Shown here piece after piece: positions 54,479-64,000 of a DNA stretch of 64,000 nt. The translations under genes were made by a program, and so were the position numbers. Under the pieces are notes generated by a model. That model ran no database searches and was not told the DNA's origin. It was given only the letters and a program-made list of their open reading frames with translations. The stretch is from Paenibacillus sp. FSL H8-0548. Its GTDB lineage: Bacteria > Bacillota > Bacilli > Paenibacillales > Paenibacillaceae. Where the stretch lies: contig NZ_CP152049.1 of NCBI RefSeq assembly GCF_038630985.1, positions 15,001 through 79,000 on the forward strand, in the 5' to 3' direction. Within the stretch, counting starts at the first letter, position 1; each line of letters begins with the position of its first letter.

Positions 54479-56023
54479 ATGGACCGGAGCCTGACGGCTG
54501 TGCATTTAAAGGGGATTACAAAGCGGTTTCCTGGATTGGTAGCCAATGATTCGATCGATTTAGAATTGAAGAAAGGCGAAATTCATGCGCTGCTTGGTGA
54601 GAATGGGGCAGGGAAGTCGACGCTCATGAACATATTGTTCGGTTTATATCAGCCTGATGAGGGCGAGATATGGATTAATGGCGAGCAAACCGTCATCGAA
54701 GGCGCGTCGAAGGCTATCGATTTAGGCATTGGAATGGTGCATCAGCACTTTAAGCTGGTGCAGCCATTTACGGTAACCGAAAATATTGTGCTTGGCAATG
54801 AGCCCATTAAAGGCATGCAAATCGATTATAAGCTCGCAAACGAGAAGGTTAGGGAAATATCCGAACGCTATGGTCTGAAAGTAGATCCGCAGTCGCGGGT
54901 TAAAGATATAACGGTAGGTACCCAGCAGCGTGTGGAGATTTTGAAGACGTTGTATCGCGGCGCGGAGATCGTTATTTTTGATGAGCCAACAGCTGTTTTG
55001 ACGGTACAGGAAATCGAAGAGCTTATTGAGATTATTCGTAGTCTGGCGGCGGAAGGCAAGTCGATTATTATTATTACGCATAAATTGAAAGAAGTTATGG
55101 CGCTTGCAGATTCCGTAACCGTTATTCGGCGTGGCAAAGTCATTAAGACAGTCGCCACTGATGAAACGAATGAAAAACAATTGGCCGAGCTTATGGTAGG
55201 CAGAGATGTGAATTTCGAAGCAACTAAGACAAAGCGTGAGCTTGGTGATGTTATTTTGTCTGTTAATGCTCTGCAGATGAAGGGTGGGCAAGGAAGAAAT
55301 GCATTAAACGGTATTGATTTTAACATTCGAGCCGGAGAGATCGTCGGCATAGCTGGTGTTGACGGCAACGGACAAAGTGAGCTCGTATATGCGATCACGG
55401 GGATGCGCAAGGTTGATAGCGGCAATGTTAAGCTGAATAGCCGAGATATAACGAACCAATCGCCAAGGCAAATATCAGTCGCTGGTGTGGGCCATATTCC
55501 GGAGGATCGGCATAAGCATGGCTTGGTGCTCGATTTTTCAGTGAGCGAGAATATGATTTTGAATACTTATTTTGAACCGGAGTTTGGACGGTCGCTGTTT
55601 ATTGACTATAGCGCAATGGATAATCTGGCTGACAAGCTAGTCAATGAATTTGATGTCCGATCGTCAGGCATTCATACGCATGCACGCGCATTGTCGGGCG
55701 GTAATCAGCAAAAAGCGATTATTGCACGTGAGCTGCATAAGGACCCTGATTTGCTTATTGCTGTTCAACCGACGCGGGGGCTAGATATCGGCGCTATTGA
55801 ATATGTACATAAGAGGTTGATACAAGCCAGAAACGAAGGTAAGGCGGTTCTACTTGTGTCCTTTGAGCTCGATGAGCTTTATGCCTTGTCTGATCGAATT
55901 GCTGTCATGTATGAAGGCAAGCTGATGGGTGAGGTGGATGCTGAGCATAGGGATGACCAGCAGCTTGGTCTCATGATGGCTGGCGACAGGTCTGCAGCAG
56001 CTGCATCAAGGAAGAGGGGATAG
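54479..56023 (+). CDS. Nucleoside ABC transporter, dual ATP-binding protein
   Basis: Two fused ABC domains, 514 aa (nupO-like). First domain: GENGAGKS at residues 40-47, a degenerate signature VGTQQRVEILKTLYRG and DEPTAVLT. Second domain from ~255: Walker A region GVDGNGQSEL is also degenerate, signature LSGGNQQKAIIAREL near 408. Such asymmetric degeneracy is normal in the RbsA/NupO group. ATG 54479 follows GGGGAGG. Confidence 0.9.
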   Translation: MDRSLTAVHLKGITKRFPGLVANDSIDLELKKGEIHALLGENGAGKSTLMNILFGLYQPDEGEIWINGEQTVIEGASKAIDLGIGMVHQHFKLVQPFTVTENIVLGNEPIKGMQIDYKLANEKVREISERYGLKVDPQSRVKDITVGTQQRVEILKTLYRGAEIVIFDEPTAVLTVQEIEELIEIIRSLAAEGKSIIIITHKLKEVMALADSVTVIRRGKVIKTVATDETNEKQLAELMVGRDVNFEATKTKRELGDVILSVNALQMKGGQGRNALNGIDFNIRAGEIVGIAGVDGNGQSELVYAITGMRKVDSGNVKLNSRDITNQSPRQISVAGVGHIPEDRHKHGLVLDFSVSENMILNTYFEPEFGRSLFIDYSAMDNLADKLVNEFDVRSSGIHTHARALSGGNQQKAIIARELHKDPDLLIAVQPTRGLDIGAIEYVHKRLIQARNEGKAVLLVSFELDELYALSDRIAVMYEGKLMGEVDAEHRDDQQLGLMMAGDRSAAAASRKRG

Positions 56024-56028
56024 CGGAT

Positions 56029-57111
56029 ATGGAAAATTTAAAAAGGATATTCAATAAATCGTCTATCCTAATTCCTTGTGTAGCCATAATTCTTGGCCTG
56101 CTCGTAGGTGCGATTGCTATGCTCGCAGGAGGCTATAATCCAATTTTGGCGTATACGTCTTTGCTGGATAGGCTGTTTAGTTCTCCTTATAACATCGGGG
56201 AGGCTATTCGAGCCATTACCCCTTTGATTTTCACTGGATTGGCGGTTTCTTTTGCTTTCCGTACCGGATTATTCAATATCGGTGTAGAGGGACAATTCGT
56301 AATGGGGATGACTGGTGCGACGATCATAGGTGTGCTGCTGGATCTTCCTTGGTATATCCACGCGCCGCTTGCTATTATTACAGGTGCTGTATTTGGCGGC
56401 ATATGGGCTGGGATTGCCGGTTATTTGAAAGCGAAGCGCGGTGTGAATGAAGTTATTTCCTCTATTATGTTGAACTGGATTGCGTTGTTTTTGGCCAACT
56501 TTATTGTAGCCAAGTTCCTTATTCAGAAGGGACAGCAAAAGTCGATGCCTATTGCCGATACAGCGATGGTGAAAATCGACTGGCTGATTAAGCTGACAGA
56601 CAATGCGCGTATGCACTGGGGTACGATTATAGCGCTCGTTTGTATTGTGCTGTTCTATATTGTGCTATGGAGAACAAAACAAGGCTACGAGCTGCGCGCG
56701 GTTGGGTATAATCCAGATGCCGCTTTGTATGCAGGGATGAATGTAAATGCCACGATGGTCAAATCGATGTTTATAAGCGGTGTATTCGCCGGTCTAGGCG
56801 GTGTATTTGAGGTGCTGGGCGTATTCGGGAATCAGACGATTATGGCTGCTTCACCGGGCTACGGCTTTGATGGTATTGCTGTAGCGCTGCTTGGAGGCAA
56901 CACGCCAATTGGCGTGTTGCTCGGAGCTATCCTGTTCGGAGGCTTGAGCTACGGTTCGGCTGGAATGAGCTTTGGGGCAGGCGTTCCTCCTGAGGTCGTG
57001 CGCATCGTGATTGGCGCCGTCATCTTCTTCGTTGCTTCGCATGGATTGGTGAAGTGGTTCTTAAAGCCTTTTCTAAATAAACGGGCAAGCAAGCGGAAAG
57101 AGGCGGTGTAA
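56029..57111 (+). CDS. Nucleoside ABC transporter permease 1
   Basis: A 360-aa NupP-like membrane protein with about ten hydrophobic segments. TPLIFTGLAVSFAFRTGLFNIGVEGQFVMG near 62-91 is the family signature, and NEVISSIMLNWIALFLANF follows. It begins 5 nt after the ATPase gene, which ends in an AGGGGA-type ribosome binding site. Confidence 0.9.
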   Translation: MENLKRIFNKSSILIPCVAIILGLLVGAIAMLAGGYNPILAYTSLLDRLFSSPYNIGEAIRAITPLIFTGLAVSFAFRTGLFNIGVEGQFVMGMTGATIIGVLLDLPWYIHAPLAIITGAVFGGIWAGIAGYLKAKRGVNEVISSIMLNWIALFLANFIVAKFLIQKGQQKSMPIADTAMVKIDWLIKLTDNARMHWGTIIALVCIVLFYIVLWRTKQGYELRAVGYNPDAALYAGMNVNATMVKSMFISGVFAGLGGVFEVLGVFGNQTIMAASPGYGFDGIAVALLGGNTPIGVLLGAILFGGLSYGSAGMSFGAGVPPEVVRIVIGAVIFFVASHGLVKWFLKPFLNKRASKRKEAV

Positions 57112-57112
57112 A

Positions 57113-58075
57113 ATGAATGTACTAGATGTCATAGGGCAGCTTATAAATACAACGCTCGTATTCTCCACCGCGCTTATCTTTGCAGCACTTGGAGGCATGT
57201 ACTCTGAGCGTTCAGGTGTCGTGAACATTGGGCTCGAGGGCTTGATGGTATCCGGAGCCTTCGCCGCAGCAGTTGGAACGGAGTATGCGATTGAGGCCGG
57301 TCTTGGCAATGCTTCGCCGTGGATCGGTTTTTTGGCAGCGGCTATTTACGGTGTACTCGTATCGCTTCTGCATGCCATCTCCACAATTACCTTCCGAGCG
57401 AATCAGACGGTTGTTGGTGTTGTTATTAATATTTTCTCGCTCGGCTTGTCGTTATACTTAACGAAGAGCTTATATCACGGCTCAGGACAAACTCCGCAGC
57501 TTGCAAATGTGTTTCACAAATGGAAGATACCTTACTTATCGGATATTCCATTGCTCGGTAAAGCGGTTTTCACTGCCTATCCAACGACGTATATCGTACT
57601 CGCGATTGCAGTGATCAGCTATTTTGTTTTATTCCGTACCCCCTTTGGCTTGCGTCTTCGCGCGGTGGGCGAGCATCCCAGCTCGGCAGACACGGTTGGG
57701 ATTAGTGTTGCAAAATATCGTTATATCGGCGTATTGCTCAGCGGTGCGCTCGCAGGTCTTGGCGGTGCGACCATTACGCTGACGACGACGAGCAGCTTCG
57801 CTCACAATACGATCTCCGGGCAAGGGTTTATTGCGCTTGCGGCGTTAATATTCGGAAAATGGAATCCACTAGGCGTTGTTGGCGCGGCCATGTTCTTTGG
57901 ACTGGCTCAAGCGCTTAGAAGCTTTGCGCAGCTATTTGATTTTTCAAAGCAAATTCCGGTCGAATTTTTCTACATGCTGCCGTATGTACTAACGCTAATT
58001 GTATTAGCAGGTGCTGTCGGTCGTTCAAGTGCTCCGTCGGCACTTGGTCAGTCTTACGATCCGGCGAAACGTTAA
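57113..58075 (+). CDS. Nucleoside ABC transporter permease 2
   Basis: A 320-aa NupQ-like permease. ALGGMYSERSGVVNIGLEGLMVSGAFAA near 26-53, ANQTVVGVVINIFSLGLSLY near 92 and LAALIFGKWNPLGVVGAAMFFG near 239 are typical. One nt separates it from permease 1; ribosome binding site GGCGGTG. Confidence 0.9.
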   Translation: MNVLDVIGQLINTTLVFSTALIFAALGGMYSERSGVVNIGLEGLMVSGAFAAAVGTEYAIEAGLGNASPWIGFLAAAIYGVLVSLLHAISTITFRANQTVVGVVINIFSLGLSLYLTKSLYHGSGQTPQLANVFHKWKIPYLSDIPLLGKAVFTAYPTTYIVLAIAVISYFVLFRTPFGLRLRAVGEHPSSADTVGISVAKYRYIGVLLSGALAGLGGATITLTTTSSFAHNTISGQGFIALAALIFGKWNPLGVVGAAMFFGLAQALRSFAQLFDFSKQIPVEFFYMLPYVLTLIVLAGAVGRSSAPSALGQSYDPAKR

Positions 58076-58092
58076 CATATTTATAAATGAAG

Positions 58093-58132
58093 AGGGTTTC
58101 TTTCTGGTTGCGAAAGGGGCCCTGTTTTGTTT
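58093..58132 (+). terminator. Terminator of the nucleoside transporter operon
   Basis: AGGGTTTCTTTC pairs with GAAAGGGGCCCT over 12 bp (three G-T), loop of 7, then GTTTTGTTTT. Confidence 0.75.
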
Positions 58133-58133
58133 T

Positions 58134-58234
58134 AAAATATAAGAAAGTATAAGTTTCACACTTTTACTCCGCCTATATTTCTGGAATGAAACGCGCAAGC
58201 GCCGCCAAAGGACGGCGACAGCCGTTTCACCTTG
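58134..58234 (+). repeat. Double-hairpin repeat, copy 6
   Basis: AAAATATAAGAAAGTATAAG start, CTATATTTCTGGAATGAAACGCGC and GGACGGCGACAGCCGTTTCACC: first half like 36416, second half like 23559. It lies between the transporter terminator and the nadA promoter. Confidence 0.85.
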
Positions 58235-58330
58235 AGGGCGTGTGCAGGGGGATTAATGGTGTTTAATGGTGTGAGAGTGGGTCCAAAATAATTAATTTTT
58301 AATTGCTGGGAGAAAAAGGCCTTTAATACA

Positions 58331-58359
58331 TTGACAGTAGCATCTGCCGCGTGTAAATT
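58331..58359 (+). promoter_or_regulatory. nadA promoter
   Basis: TTGACA (58331-58336), 17 nt, TAAATT (58354-58359); leader about 140 nt. No clear NadR-type operator was recognised. Confidence 0.6.
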
Positions 58360-58503
58360 AAAACTTAATCAATTGAATTTATCCCTGTTGGTTTAAACTA
58401 TAGGTAAGCGGCTTTTTGAGTTTGTGCATCAATTCACATAGTCGAGCTTGCTGCAAAATGGAATGGGTATTACCCCATCCTTCATAAGAGGAGAGGATCT
58501 ACT

Positions 58504-59442
58504 GTGGAAGCACTGGCACTGGAACGCAAGGCTGAGCAAAATCGTGAGCTGCGTGAACGGTTGTTACAGTTGAAGAAAGAACGGAACGCTATTATTTTGG
58601 CACATTATTATCAACGTGATGAGATTCAAGAGGTAGCGGATTTCCGTGGAGATTCCTTTTTGCTTGCTCAGAAGGCTGCTCAAACCGATGCTGATGTCAT
58701 CGTTTTCTGCGGCGTTCATTTCATGGGTGAGAGCGCTAAAATTTTGGCACCAAACAAGACGGTTATCATTCCCGATGAGCGTGCCGGCTGTCCGATGGCA
58801 GACATGGTGAACGTTGACGGACTGCGTCAGCTGAAAGCAAAGCATCCGAACGCAAAAGTCGTCACGTACATCAACTCCTCTGCTGATATTAAAGCCGAGA
58901 CCGACATCGTATGTACTTCAGCGAATGCAGTCAAGGTAGTGAACTCCGTAGAGGGTGACGAGGTGATCTGGGTTCCAGACAAAAACCTCGGTCACTATGT
59001 GCAGCAGCATACCGATAAGAAGATGATCATCTGGGAAGGCTACTGCAACACTCATGATATGCTGACGGTTAAAGACGTTGAAGAGATGAGAGTCAAGTAT
59101 CCAGACGCGCAATTTGTTGTTCATCCAGAATGCCGTCCGGAGGTCGTTGCGCTTGGTGATTTTGTAGGGAGTACAACCGCCATCATTAAATATTGCAAAG
59201 AATCGGAATGCCAGCAATTTATCGTAGGCACAGAGGACGGAACAGGGTATCAGCTTCGTTTGGACAGCCCGGGCAAGACGTTTCATTTTGCATCCAAATA
59301 TTTGGTTTGTCCCAACATGAAGGTAAATAACTTGAAGAAGCTCGTGAAATGTCTAGAAACGATGCAGCCTCAAATTTATGTACCGCCGCATGTTGCGGAT
59401 CAGGCTCGTTTGTCCTTAGAGCGCATGCTACTAGTGAAGTAG
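58504..59442 (+). CDS. nadA: Quinolinate synthase
   Basis: Condenses iminoaspartate with DHAP to quinolinate in de novo NAD synthesis. The 312-aa protein carries the three cluster cysteines C96 (AGCPM), C210 (HPEC) and C283 (VKCLE) for a [4Fe-4S] cluster, plus AHYYQRDEIQEVADFRGDSF near 33-52. GTG 58504 follows GAGGAG. Order nadA-nadB-nadC differs from B. subtilis nadBCA. Confidence 0.95.
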   Translation: MEALALERKAEQNRELRERLLQLKKERNAIILAHYYQRDEIQEVADFRGDSFLLAQKAAQTDADVIVFCGVHFMGESAKILAPNKTVIIPDERAGCPMADMVNVDGLRQLKAKHPNAKVVTYINSSADIKAETDIVCTSANAVKVVNSVEGDEVIWVPDKNLGHYVQQHTDKKMIIWEGYCNTHDMLTVKDVEEMRVKYPDAQFVVHPECRPEVVALGDFVGSTTAIIKYCKESECQQFIVGTEDGTGYQLRLDSPGKTFHFASKYLVCPNMKVNNLKKLVKCLETMQPQIYVPPHVADQARLSLERMLLVK

Positions 59443-59450
59443 CATGCGCT
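59420..59450 (+). other. Perfect hairpin across the nadA stop codon
   Basis: GCGCATGCTACT (59421-59432) and AGTAGCATGCGC (59438-59449) form a 12-bp perfect stem, extended by one A-T pair, with a 5-nt loop. The TAG stop is in the 3' arm. No T tract follows. Confidence 0.6.
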
Positions 59451-59573
59451 ACTCCTGTGTATGTAATATAAGGTTTGTGTATTGTATTTGTCATTCTGCT
59501 TATATTTCATTCTGAAACGTAAGCGATGCAGCCAATGGTCGGCTTTTTGCCGTCTACGCTTGGAGGAGCCCTA

Positions 59574-61187
59574 ATGATCCCTAGATATTTAGTTGATGTG
59601 CAGCTGAGTGAGCTGCCGGTGATTGAAAAAGATGTCATAGTTATCGGGGCCGGCATTGCCGGTCTTTTTACCGCTATACGGGCAAGTGAGCATAATTCTG
59701 TGCTTATGATTACTAAGAAATCACTTATGGATAGCAATACCCGTTACGCTCAAGGCGGAATCGCCGCGGTTATTTCTGATGAGGATTCTCCAGTTTATCA
59801 TAGACAGGATACGCTAGTGGCAGGTGCTGGTTTATGCTCGGATGCTGCTGTTGATGTACTTGTTCATGAAGGGCCTAAAGGTGTCCGCAGCTTGATTCAA
59901 ATGGGTACGCAATTCGATCTGGAAAATGGAGAATTTGCGTTAACGAAGGAAGGGGCGCATAGTCAGCGGCGAATTTTGCATGCTAATGGAGATGCTACTG
60001 GCTTTGAAATCGTTCGTGCGCTTTCGGAGAATGCGGTTGCTAACCCCAAGATAGAGGTATGGGATGATCATTTTGTTATTGATCTTGTCACGCAGGACGG
60101 TGAATGCTGTGGTGTTATTGTGCAGAAGCCAGGCGGACAAAGACTATTTATACGGGGCAAGGCAGTTATACTAAGCTCCGGCGGTGCAGGGCAGCTCTAC
60201 CGCTATACCACAAATCCTGAGGTTGCTACTGGCGATGGCATTGCGATGGCTTACCGGGCAGGCGCATATATTCAGGACGTAGAGTTTATTCAATTCCATC
60301 CAACCTCGTTATGTTATCCGGGAGCGCCTAGGTTTCTAATCTCAGAGGCTGTTCGCGGTGAAGGCGCTTATCTTCGCAATATAAAGGGAGAGCGGTTCAT
60401 GGAACGTTACCACGAGCAGCTTGAGCTCGCGCCGAGAGACGTTGTGGCGCGCGCCATCGTTAGCGAGATGGAAGAAACCAAGTCCACCTTCGTCTATATT
60501 GATATTACGCATGAATCGCCGGATATGGTGAAGCATCGTTTTCCAACGATATATGAATATTGCTTGAAATATGGTCTTGACTTGACCTCGGATTGGATTC
60601 CGGTAGCTCCTGCCATGCATTATATGATGGGTGGGGTCAAAACCGACTTAAACGGCGAAACCAATATTAAGCGTTTGTTTGCCTGCGGCGAGGTTTCTTC
60701 AACCGGCGTGCATGGAGCAAATCGGCTTGCAAGCAACTCACTTTCGGAAGCGATCGTGTTTGGCAGAAGAATCGTTAAGCGAATTAACGAGCTTTCAGCG
60801 ATTACGACGCGTCCTGTTTCCAATAATGAAACAGAGCGAAGCAGCACTCCGATTCAAGCAGTTGTCGAAAGACGGCTTAAGCTGCAAAAAATTATGGTGA
60901 GATACGCGGGTCTGCGTCGTGATGCGAAGGGACTTGAAAAGGGACTTGAGGAATTAAAGCGGCAGCTGCCGATATTCCAATCGATTTTGACAGAGCGTGA
61001 AGAATATGAGTTTGCAAATTTACTTACCTGTGCGCTGCTTACTGCAGAATCGGCGCTCTCGCGCGAGGAAAGCCGCGGCGCGCATTATCGAGAGGATTTC
61101 CCGGCACGTGACGATGCGAATTGGAGAAAGCATACGGTGATGCACCGTCTATATGGACTGACGGAGGAGCGAATAGAAGATGTTTGA
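59574..61187 (+). CDS. nadB: L-aspartate oxidase
   Basis: FAD enzyme giving iminoaspartate. The 537-aa protein has the dinucleotide motif VIGAGIAGLFTAIRA near 24-38, NTRYAQGGIAAV, QFHPTSLCYPG near 258 and MHYMMGGVKTDLNGETNIKRLFACGEVSSTGVHGANRLASNSLSEA near 346-391. GGAGGAG at 59562-59568 sets ATG 59574; ATG 59526 has no ribosome binding site. Overlaps nadC by 8 nt. Confidence 0.95.
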   Translation: MIPRYLVDVQLSELPVIEKDVIVIGAGIAGLFTAIRASEHNSVLMITKKSLMDSNTRYAQGGIAAVISDEDSPVYHRQDTLVAGAGLCSDAAVDVLVHEGPKGVRSLIQMGTQFDLENGEFALTKEGAHSQRRILHANGDATGFEIVRALSENAVANPKIEVWDDHFVIDLVTQDGECCGVIVQKPGGQRLFIRGKAVILSSGGAGQLYRYTTNPEVATGDGIAMAYRAGAYIQDVEFIQFHPTSLCYPGAPRFLISEAVRGEGAYLRNIKGERFMERYHEQLELAPRDVVARAIVSEMEETKSTFVYIDITHESPDMVKHRFPTIYEYCLKYGLDLTSDWIPVAPAMHYMMGGVKTDLNGETNIKRLFACGEVSSTGVHGANRLASNSLSEAIVFGRRIVKRINELSAITTRPVSNNETERSSTPIQAVVERRLKLQKIMVRYAGLRRDAKGLEKGLEELKRQLPIFQSILTEREEYEFANLLTCALLTAESALSREESRGAHYREDFPARDDANWRKHTVMHRLYGLTEERIEDV

Positions 61188-62064
61188 GTGGACCACAGGT
61201 GGATATGATGCGCAGGTGCGTGACCTAATCCAGAGCTGGCTGGCAGAGGATATAGGCAGTGGAGATATAACGACGGAGACGACAATCCCGAGAGCTTCAC
61301 GCTCAAAGGCTGTCATCCATGTGAAGGAAAACGGCATTATAGCCGGACTGCCTATCGCTCAGCTTGTGTTTGAGGTTGTTGATCCTTTGCTTGTATTTGA
61401 GGCCAAGGTACAGGACGGCCAATATGTGGACAAAGGTACAGTGCTAGCCACTGTAGAGGGCAGTACGCATAGTCTGCTTACTGGCGAGCGCCTTGCGCTT
61501 AATTTAATGCAGAGGCTCTCTGGCATTGCTACAAAAACCCGGGCTTTTGTTGAGGCGATTGAGGGCTTGCCCGTCCGTCTGGTGGATACGCGCAAAACAA
61601 CGCCTGGTCACCGCAAGCTGGAGAAGTATGCGGTTCGTGTCGGCGGAGGAGCTAATCACCGATTTGGACTGTATGATGCGGTTATGATTAAGGACAATCA
61701 TATTAAGGGCTCCGGCGGCATTCGTGCTGCGGTTGAAGCTGCACGCAGCAAAATTCCGCATACGATGAAAATCGAGGTAGAGACAGAATCACTTGCGCAG
61801 GTAGACGAAGCGCTTGCTAGCGGAGCAGATATTATTATGCTCGACAATATGGCGCATCCGATGATGAAGGAAGCGGTAGCCAAAATCAAAGCCGTTTCAC
61901 CGCATGTTATTGTAGAAGCATCTGGCGGCGTTTCATTGGAAACGGTAAAGGGTATTGCTTTATGCGGAGTAGATGTTATTTCTGTAGGCGGGCTCACCTA
62001 TTCATTCCACGCGCTTGATATTAGTTTGGATTTGAATGAGAAGAAAGGTGGGGAAACGCTTTGA
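61180..62064 (+). CDS. nadC: Nicotinate-nucleotide pyrophosphorylase (carboxylating)
   Basis: Converts quinolinate and PRPP to NaMN. The 294-aa protein has [13 protein letters not shown] near 24-36, [22 protein letters not shown] near 93, [27 protein letters not shown] near 132 and MLDNM / EASGGV near 212-240. ATG 61180 lies inside nadB. Confidence 0.95.
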   Translation: MFEWTTGGYDAQVRDLIQSWLAEDIGSGDITTETTIPRASRSKAVIHVKENGIIAGLPIAQLVFEVVDPLLVFEAKVQDGQYVDKGTVLATVEGSTHSLLTGERLALNLMQRLSGIATKTRAFVEAIEGLPVRLVDTRKTTPGHRKLEKYAVRVGGGANHRFGLYDAVMIKDNHIKGSGGIRAAVEAARSKIPHTMKIEVETESLAQVDEALASGADIIMLDNMAHPMMKEAVAKIKAVSPHVIVEASGGVSLETVKGIALCGVDVISVGGLTYSFHALDISLDLNEKKGGETL

Positions 62065-62834
62065 TCCTCGTCATTGATGTCGGGAATACGAACATTGTGC
62101 TTGGCATATACAAGGGAAAAGAGCTTCTACATCATTGGCGGCTAAGCACGAACCGTTCGGCGACAGTAGATGAATACGGCATCACGATTCATAATCTGTT
62201 TCATTACGCAGGTGTGAGGCTGGAGCAGATGGACGGTGTCATTATTTCATCGGTCGTACCTCCTTTAATGCGTACTTTGGAGCAGCTATGCACCAAATAT
62301 ATTCGCAAAACTCCGATAATCGTTGGGCCGGGCATCAAGACCGGCTTGAATATACGCTATGAGAACCCGCGTGAGGTGGGTGCCGATCGTATCGTAAATT
62401 CAGTAGCGGGCATTGTTAAGTACGGCATACCGCTTGTCGTTGTGGATTTCGGAACAGCCACGACTTTTGACTATATTGATGAAAACGGCAATTACCTCGG
62501 AGGGGCAATTGTGCCTGGTATCGGGATTTCTACGGAGGCGCTCTATCAACGAGCTGCCAAGCTGCCTAGAATTGAGCTGGTGAGGCCAAAGAGTGTCATT
62601 GGCCGCAATCCTGTAACGTCGATGCAAGCGGGGATAATTTTTGGATATGCAGGACAAGTAGATGGGATAGTCAATCGCATTCGCGACGAATTCGGCGTAA
62701 CGCCTCGTGTTATTGCAACGGGCGGTTTAGCGGAGTTAATCGCTGCAGAATCGGAAACGATAGAAGAGGTGGATCCCCTTCTGACGCTTGAAGGTTTGAG
62801 AATTATATATGAACGCAATCAGGAGGGAATATGA
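62061..62834 (+). CDS. coaX: Type III pantothenate kinase
   Basis: First step of CoA synthesis. The 257-aa ASKHA-fold protein has DVGNTN at residues 6-11, the GADR motif near 100-103 ([10 protein letters not shown]) and [12 protein letters not shown] near 124-135. The TTG at 62061 overlaps the nadC stop by 4 nt; AAGGTGGGG precedes it. Confidence 0.95.
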   Translation: MILVIDVGNTNIVLGIYKGKELLHHWRLSTNRSATVDEYGITIHNLFHYAGVRLEQMDGVIISSVVPPLMRTLEQLCTKYIRKTPIIVGPGIKTGLNIRYENPREVGADRIVNSVAGIVKYGIPLVVVDFGTATTFDYIDENGNYLGGAIVPGIGISTEALYQRAAKLPRIELVRPKSVIGRNPVTSMQAGIIFGYAGQVDGIVNRIRDEFGVTPRVIATGGLAELIAAESETIEEVDPLLTLEGLRIIYERNQEGI

Positions 62835-63736
62835 TGGATGATCAGCTGAAGGACGTGCTGGTGCGAGGGACGGCATGGAAAGGGAAAATTCGAGTGTTCG
62901 CAGCTCGCACGACTCAGCTTGTTGAGGAACTAAGGCAGCGTCACGGCACATTTCCTACAGCTACGGCTGCGCTAGGCCGTACTTTGACAGCCGGAGCTAT
63001 TATGGGTGCAATGCTGAAGGGGCAAGAAAAGCTGACCATACAAGTGAAGGGTGATGGACCGCTTGGTCAAATCGTCGTGGATGCAAATGCAGACGGCGAG
63101 GTGCGCGGTTATGTAGAAAACCCCGAGGTTCACTTACCAAGCAATGCACATGGAAAGCTTGATGTTGCGGGAGCGGTTGGACGTACCGGCTTTGTTCACA
63201 TTACGAAGGATTTAGGAATGAAGGAGCCGTACCGAGGCAGCATTCCGATTGTGTCGGGAGAGCTAGGCGAGGATTTTACTTATTATTTCGCTGTATCGGA
63301 GCAGACGCCTGCCGCAGTAGGACTTGGCGTTTTGGTTGATACCGATAATTCGGTTATGCATTCAGGCGGTTTTATCGTCCAGCTCTTGCCAGGACTTACG
63401 GATGATGAAATTACACGATTAGAGCAAGCGGTTGGCTCGATGCCGCCTGTAACAGCTCTGCTTGATCAAGGAGAAACGCCGGAGGAGCTGCTGCGCTGGA
63501 TCGTTGGAGATGATCTTCAAATCCATGACACGATGGAATTGAAATTCGAGTGCTTCTGTTCCTCGGAACGGGTAGAGCAGACACTTCTCAGCCTGGGTGA
63601 GCATGAAATGCAACAAATTATTGATGAAGACGGAAAAGCGGAAGTCGTTTGCCAATTTTGCAACGAAGCGTATACCTTTGATCGGACAGAGCTAGAGAGA
63701 TTGCTTGATCAAGCGAAACCAAAGCCGATCCAATAA
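62831..63736 (+). CDS. hslO: Redox-regulated chaperone Hsp33
   Basis: Holdase activated by oxidation. The 301-aa protein carries the zinc switch C241-x-C243 and C274-x2-C277 in its C-terminal part, after the usual N-terminal domain ([16 protein letters not shown] near 45-60, [11 protein letters not shown] near 93-103). ATG 62831 overlaps the coaX stop; ATG 62834 is equally possible with AGGAGG at 62821-62826. Confidence 0.95.
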   Translation: MMDDQLKDVLVRGTAWKGKIRVFAARTTQLVEELRQRHGTFPTATAALGRTLTAGAIMGAMLKGQEKLTIQVKGDGPLGQIVVDANADGEVRGYVENPEVHLPSNAHGKLDVAGAVGRTGFVHITKDLGMKEPYRGSIPIVSGELGEDFTYYFAVSEQTPAAVGLGVLVDTDNSVMHSGGFIVQLLPGLTDDEITRLEQAVGSMPPVTALLDQGETPEELLRWIVGDDLQIHDTMELKFECFCSSERVEQTLLSLGEHEMQQIIDEDGKAEVVCQFCNEAYTFDRTELERLLDQAKPKPIQ

Positions 63737-63752
63737 TCGGAGGCAATAGGGA

Positions 63753-64000
63753 ATGAAGAAATACGAGGTGCTGAAGGCCGTTGTCATCCTTCAAGCCGTA
63801 TGTATGGTGGTGCTAACGGTAGTCGTTGTTATTAAGGTGTTTCCGGGAAATGATCGATTTCAGGACAGACGTCCTCAAACGAATGCAGGCAGCGGAGAGG
63901 ATCTGGATCAGGGGAAAACAGACCAGCCATTGATCGTTGACCCCTCGAAGCAAACGGACCACGAGCGAGTTATTGCCAAGATAGGACAAGAGAGCATTAC
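63753..64000 (+). CDS. Membrane-anchored PrsA/SurA-like protein (YacD-like), 5' part
   Basis: Partial gene running off the window; the frame from ATG 63753 stays open to the end (82 codons). GGAGG at 63739-63743 is well spaced. One N-terminal membrane segment (residues ~8-29) is followed by a hydrophilic linker and then VIAKIGQESIT, the usual start of a SurA/PrsA N-terminal domain. Position after hslO matches B. subtilis yacD. Isomerase activity cannot be judged as that domain is outside. Confidence 0.75.
   Translation, partial: MKKYEVLKAVVILQAVCMVVLTVVVVIKVFPGNDRFQDRRPQTNAGSGEDLDQGKTDQPLIVDPSKQTDHERVIAKIGQESI

Overview
The window reads as the origin-proximal core of a spore-forming Bacillales genome, most likely Paenibacillus or a close relative. 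The gene order follows the Bacillus subtilis rrnA-to-yacD segment: csfB, yaaO, tmk, darA, yaaR, holB, ricT, yabA, yabB, rsmI, abrB, tatD, yabE, rnmV, ksgA, yabG, veg, sspF, ispE, purR, ridA, spoVG, glmU, ctc, pth, fin, mfd, spoVT, yabM, mazG, rqcP, yabP, yabQ, divIC, yabR, spoIIE, yabS, yabT, tilS, hpt, ftsH, then coaX, hslO and a yacD-like gene. Species cannot be fixed from the sequence alone. Nearly all genes are on the + strand; only abrB and one unknown membrane protein are on the - strand.

Layout: 1-1.8 kb is the 3' part of a 23S rRNA gene plus 5S rRNA and terminator. 1.9-10.1 kb carries an unknown membrane protein, the sigma-G inhibitor csfB, and nucleotide, replication and RNA-modification genes. 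10.1-13.4 kb is a regulatory zone: abrB and an HD-domain phosphohydrolase diverge from an intergenic region with several Spo0A boxes, and a c-di-AMP (ydaO-type) riboswitch precedes yabE. 13.4-29.5 kb holds cell-wall, rRNA-processing, spore, purine and translation genes. 29.6-34.8 kb is a complete urea ABC transporter operon, urtABCDE, behind candidate GlnR/TnrA sites; it interrupts the usual mfd-to-spoVT segment. 35.4-53.1 kb returns to sporulation and division genes (spoVT, yabM, mazG, HU, rqcP, yabPQ, divIC, spoIIE, yabS, yabT) and tilS-hpt-ftsH. 53.3-58.1 kb is a BMP-type nucleoside ABC transporter. 58.5-64 kb is NAD synthesis (nadABC), coaX, hslO and the start of a PrsA-like gene.

Sporulation control can be read directly from promoter matches: sigma-H at spoVG, Spo0A sites and a 21-bp-spaced promoter at spoIIE, sigma-F at csfB, sigma-G at sspF and spoVT, sigma-K at yabG, and a sigma-B-like promoter at ctc. 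All are sequence matches, not measured promoters.

I see no phage, insertion sequence, CRISPR array or defence island, and no clearly new multi-gene system. The most unusual content is non-coding: a family of about 100-bp double-hairpin repeats in seven intergenic places (one inverted, one partial), two copies of a longer repeat of about 315 bp built from direct and inverted TAACGGAA/GACGCTA units, and a gene-free stretch of about 0.9 kb at 38.6-39.5 kb.
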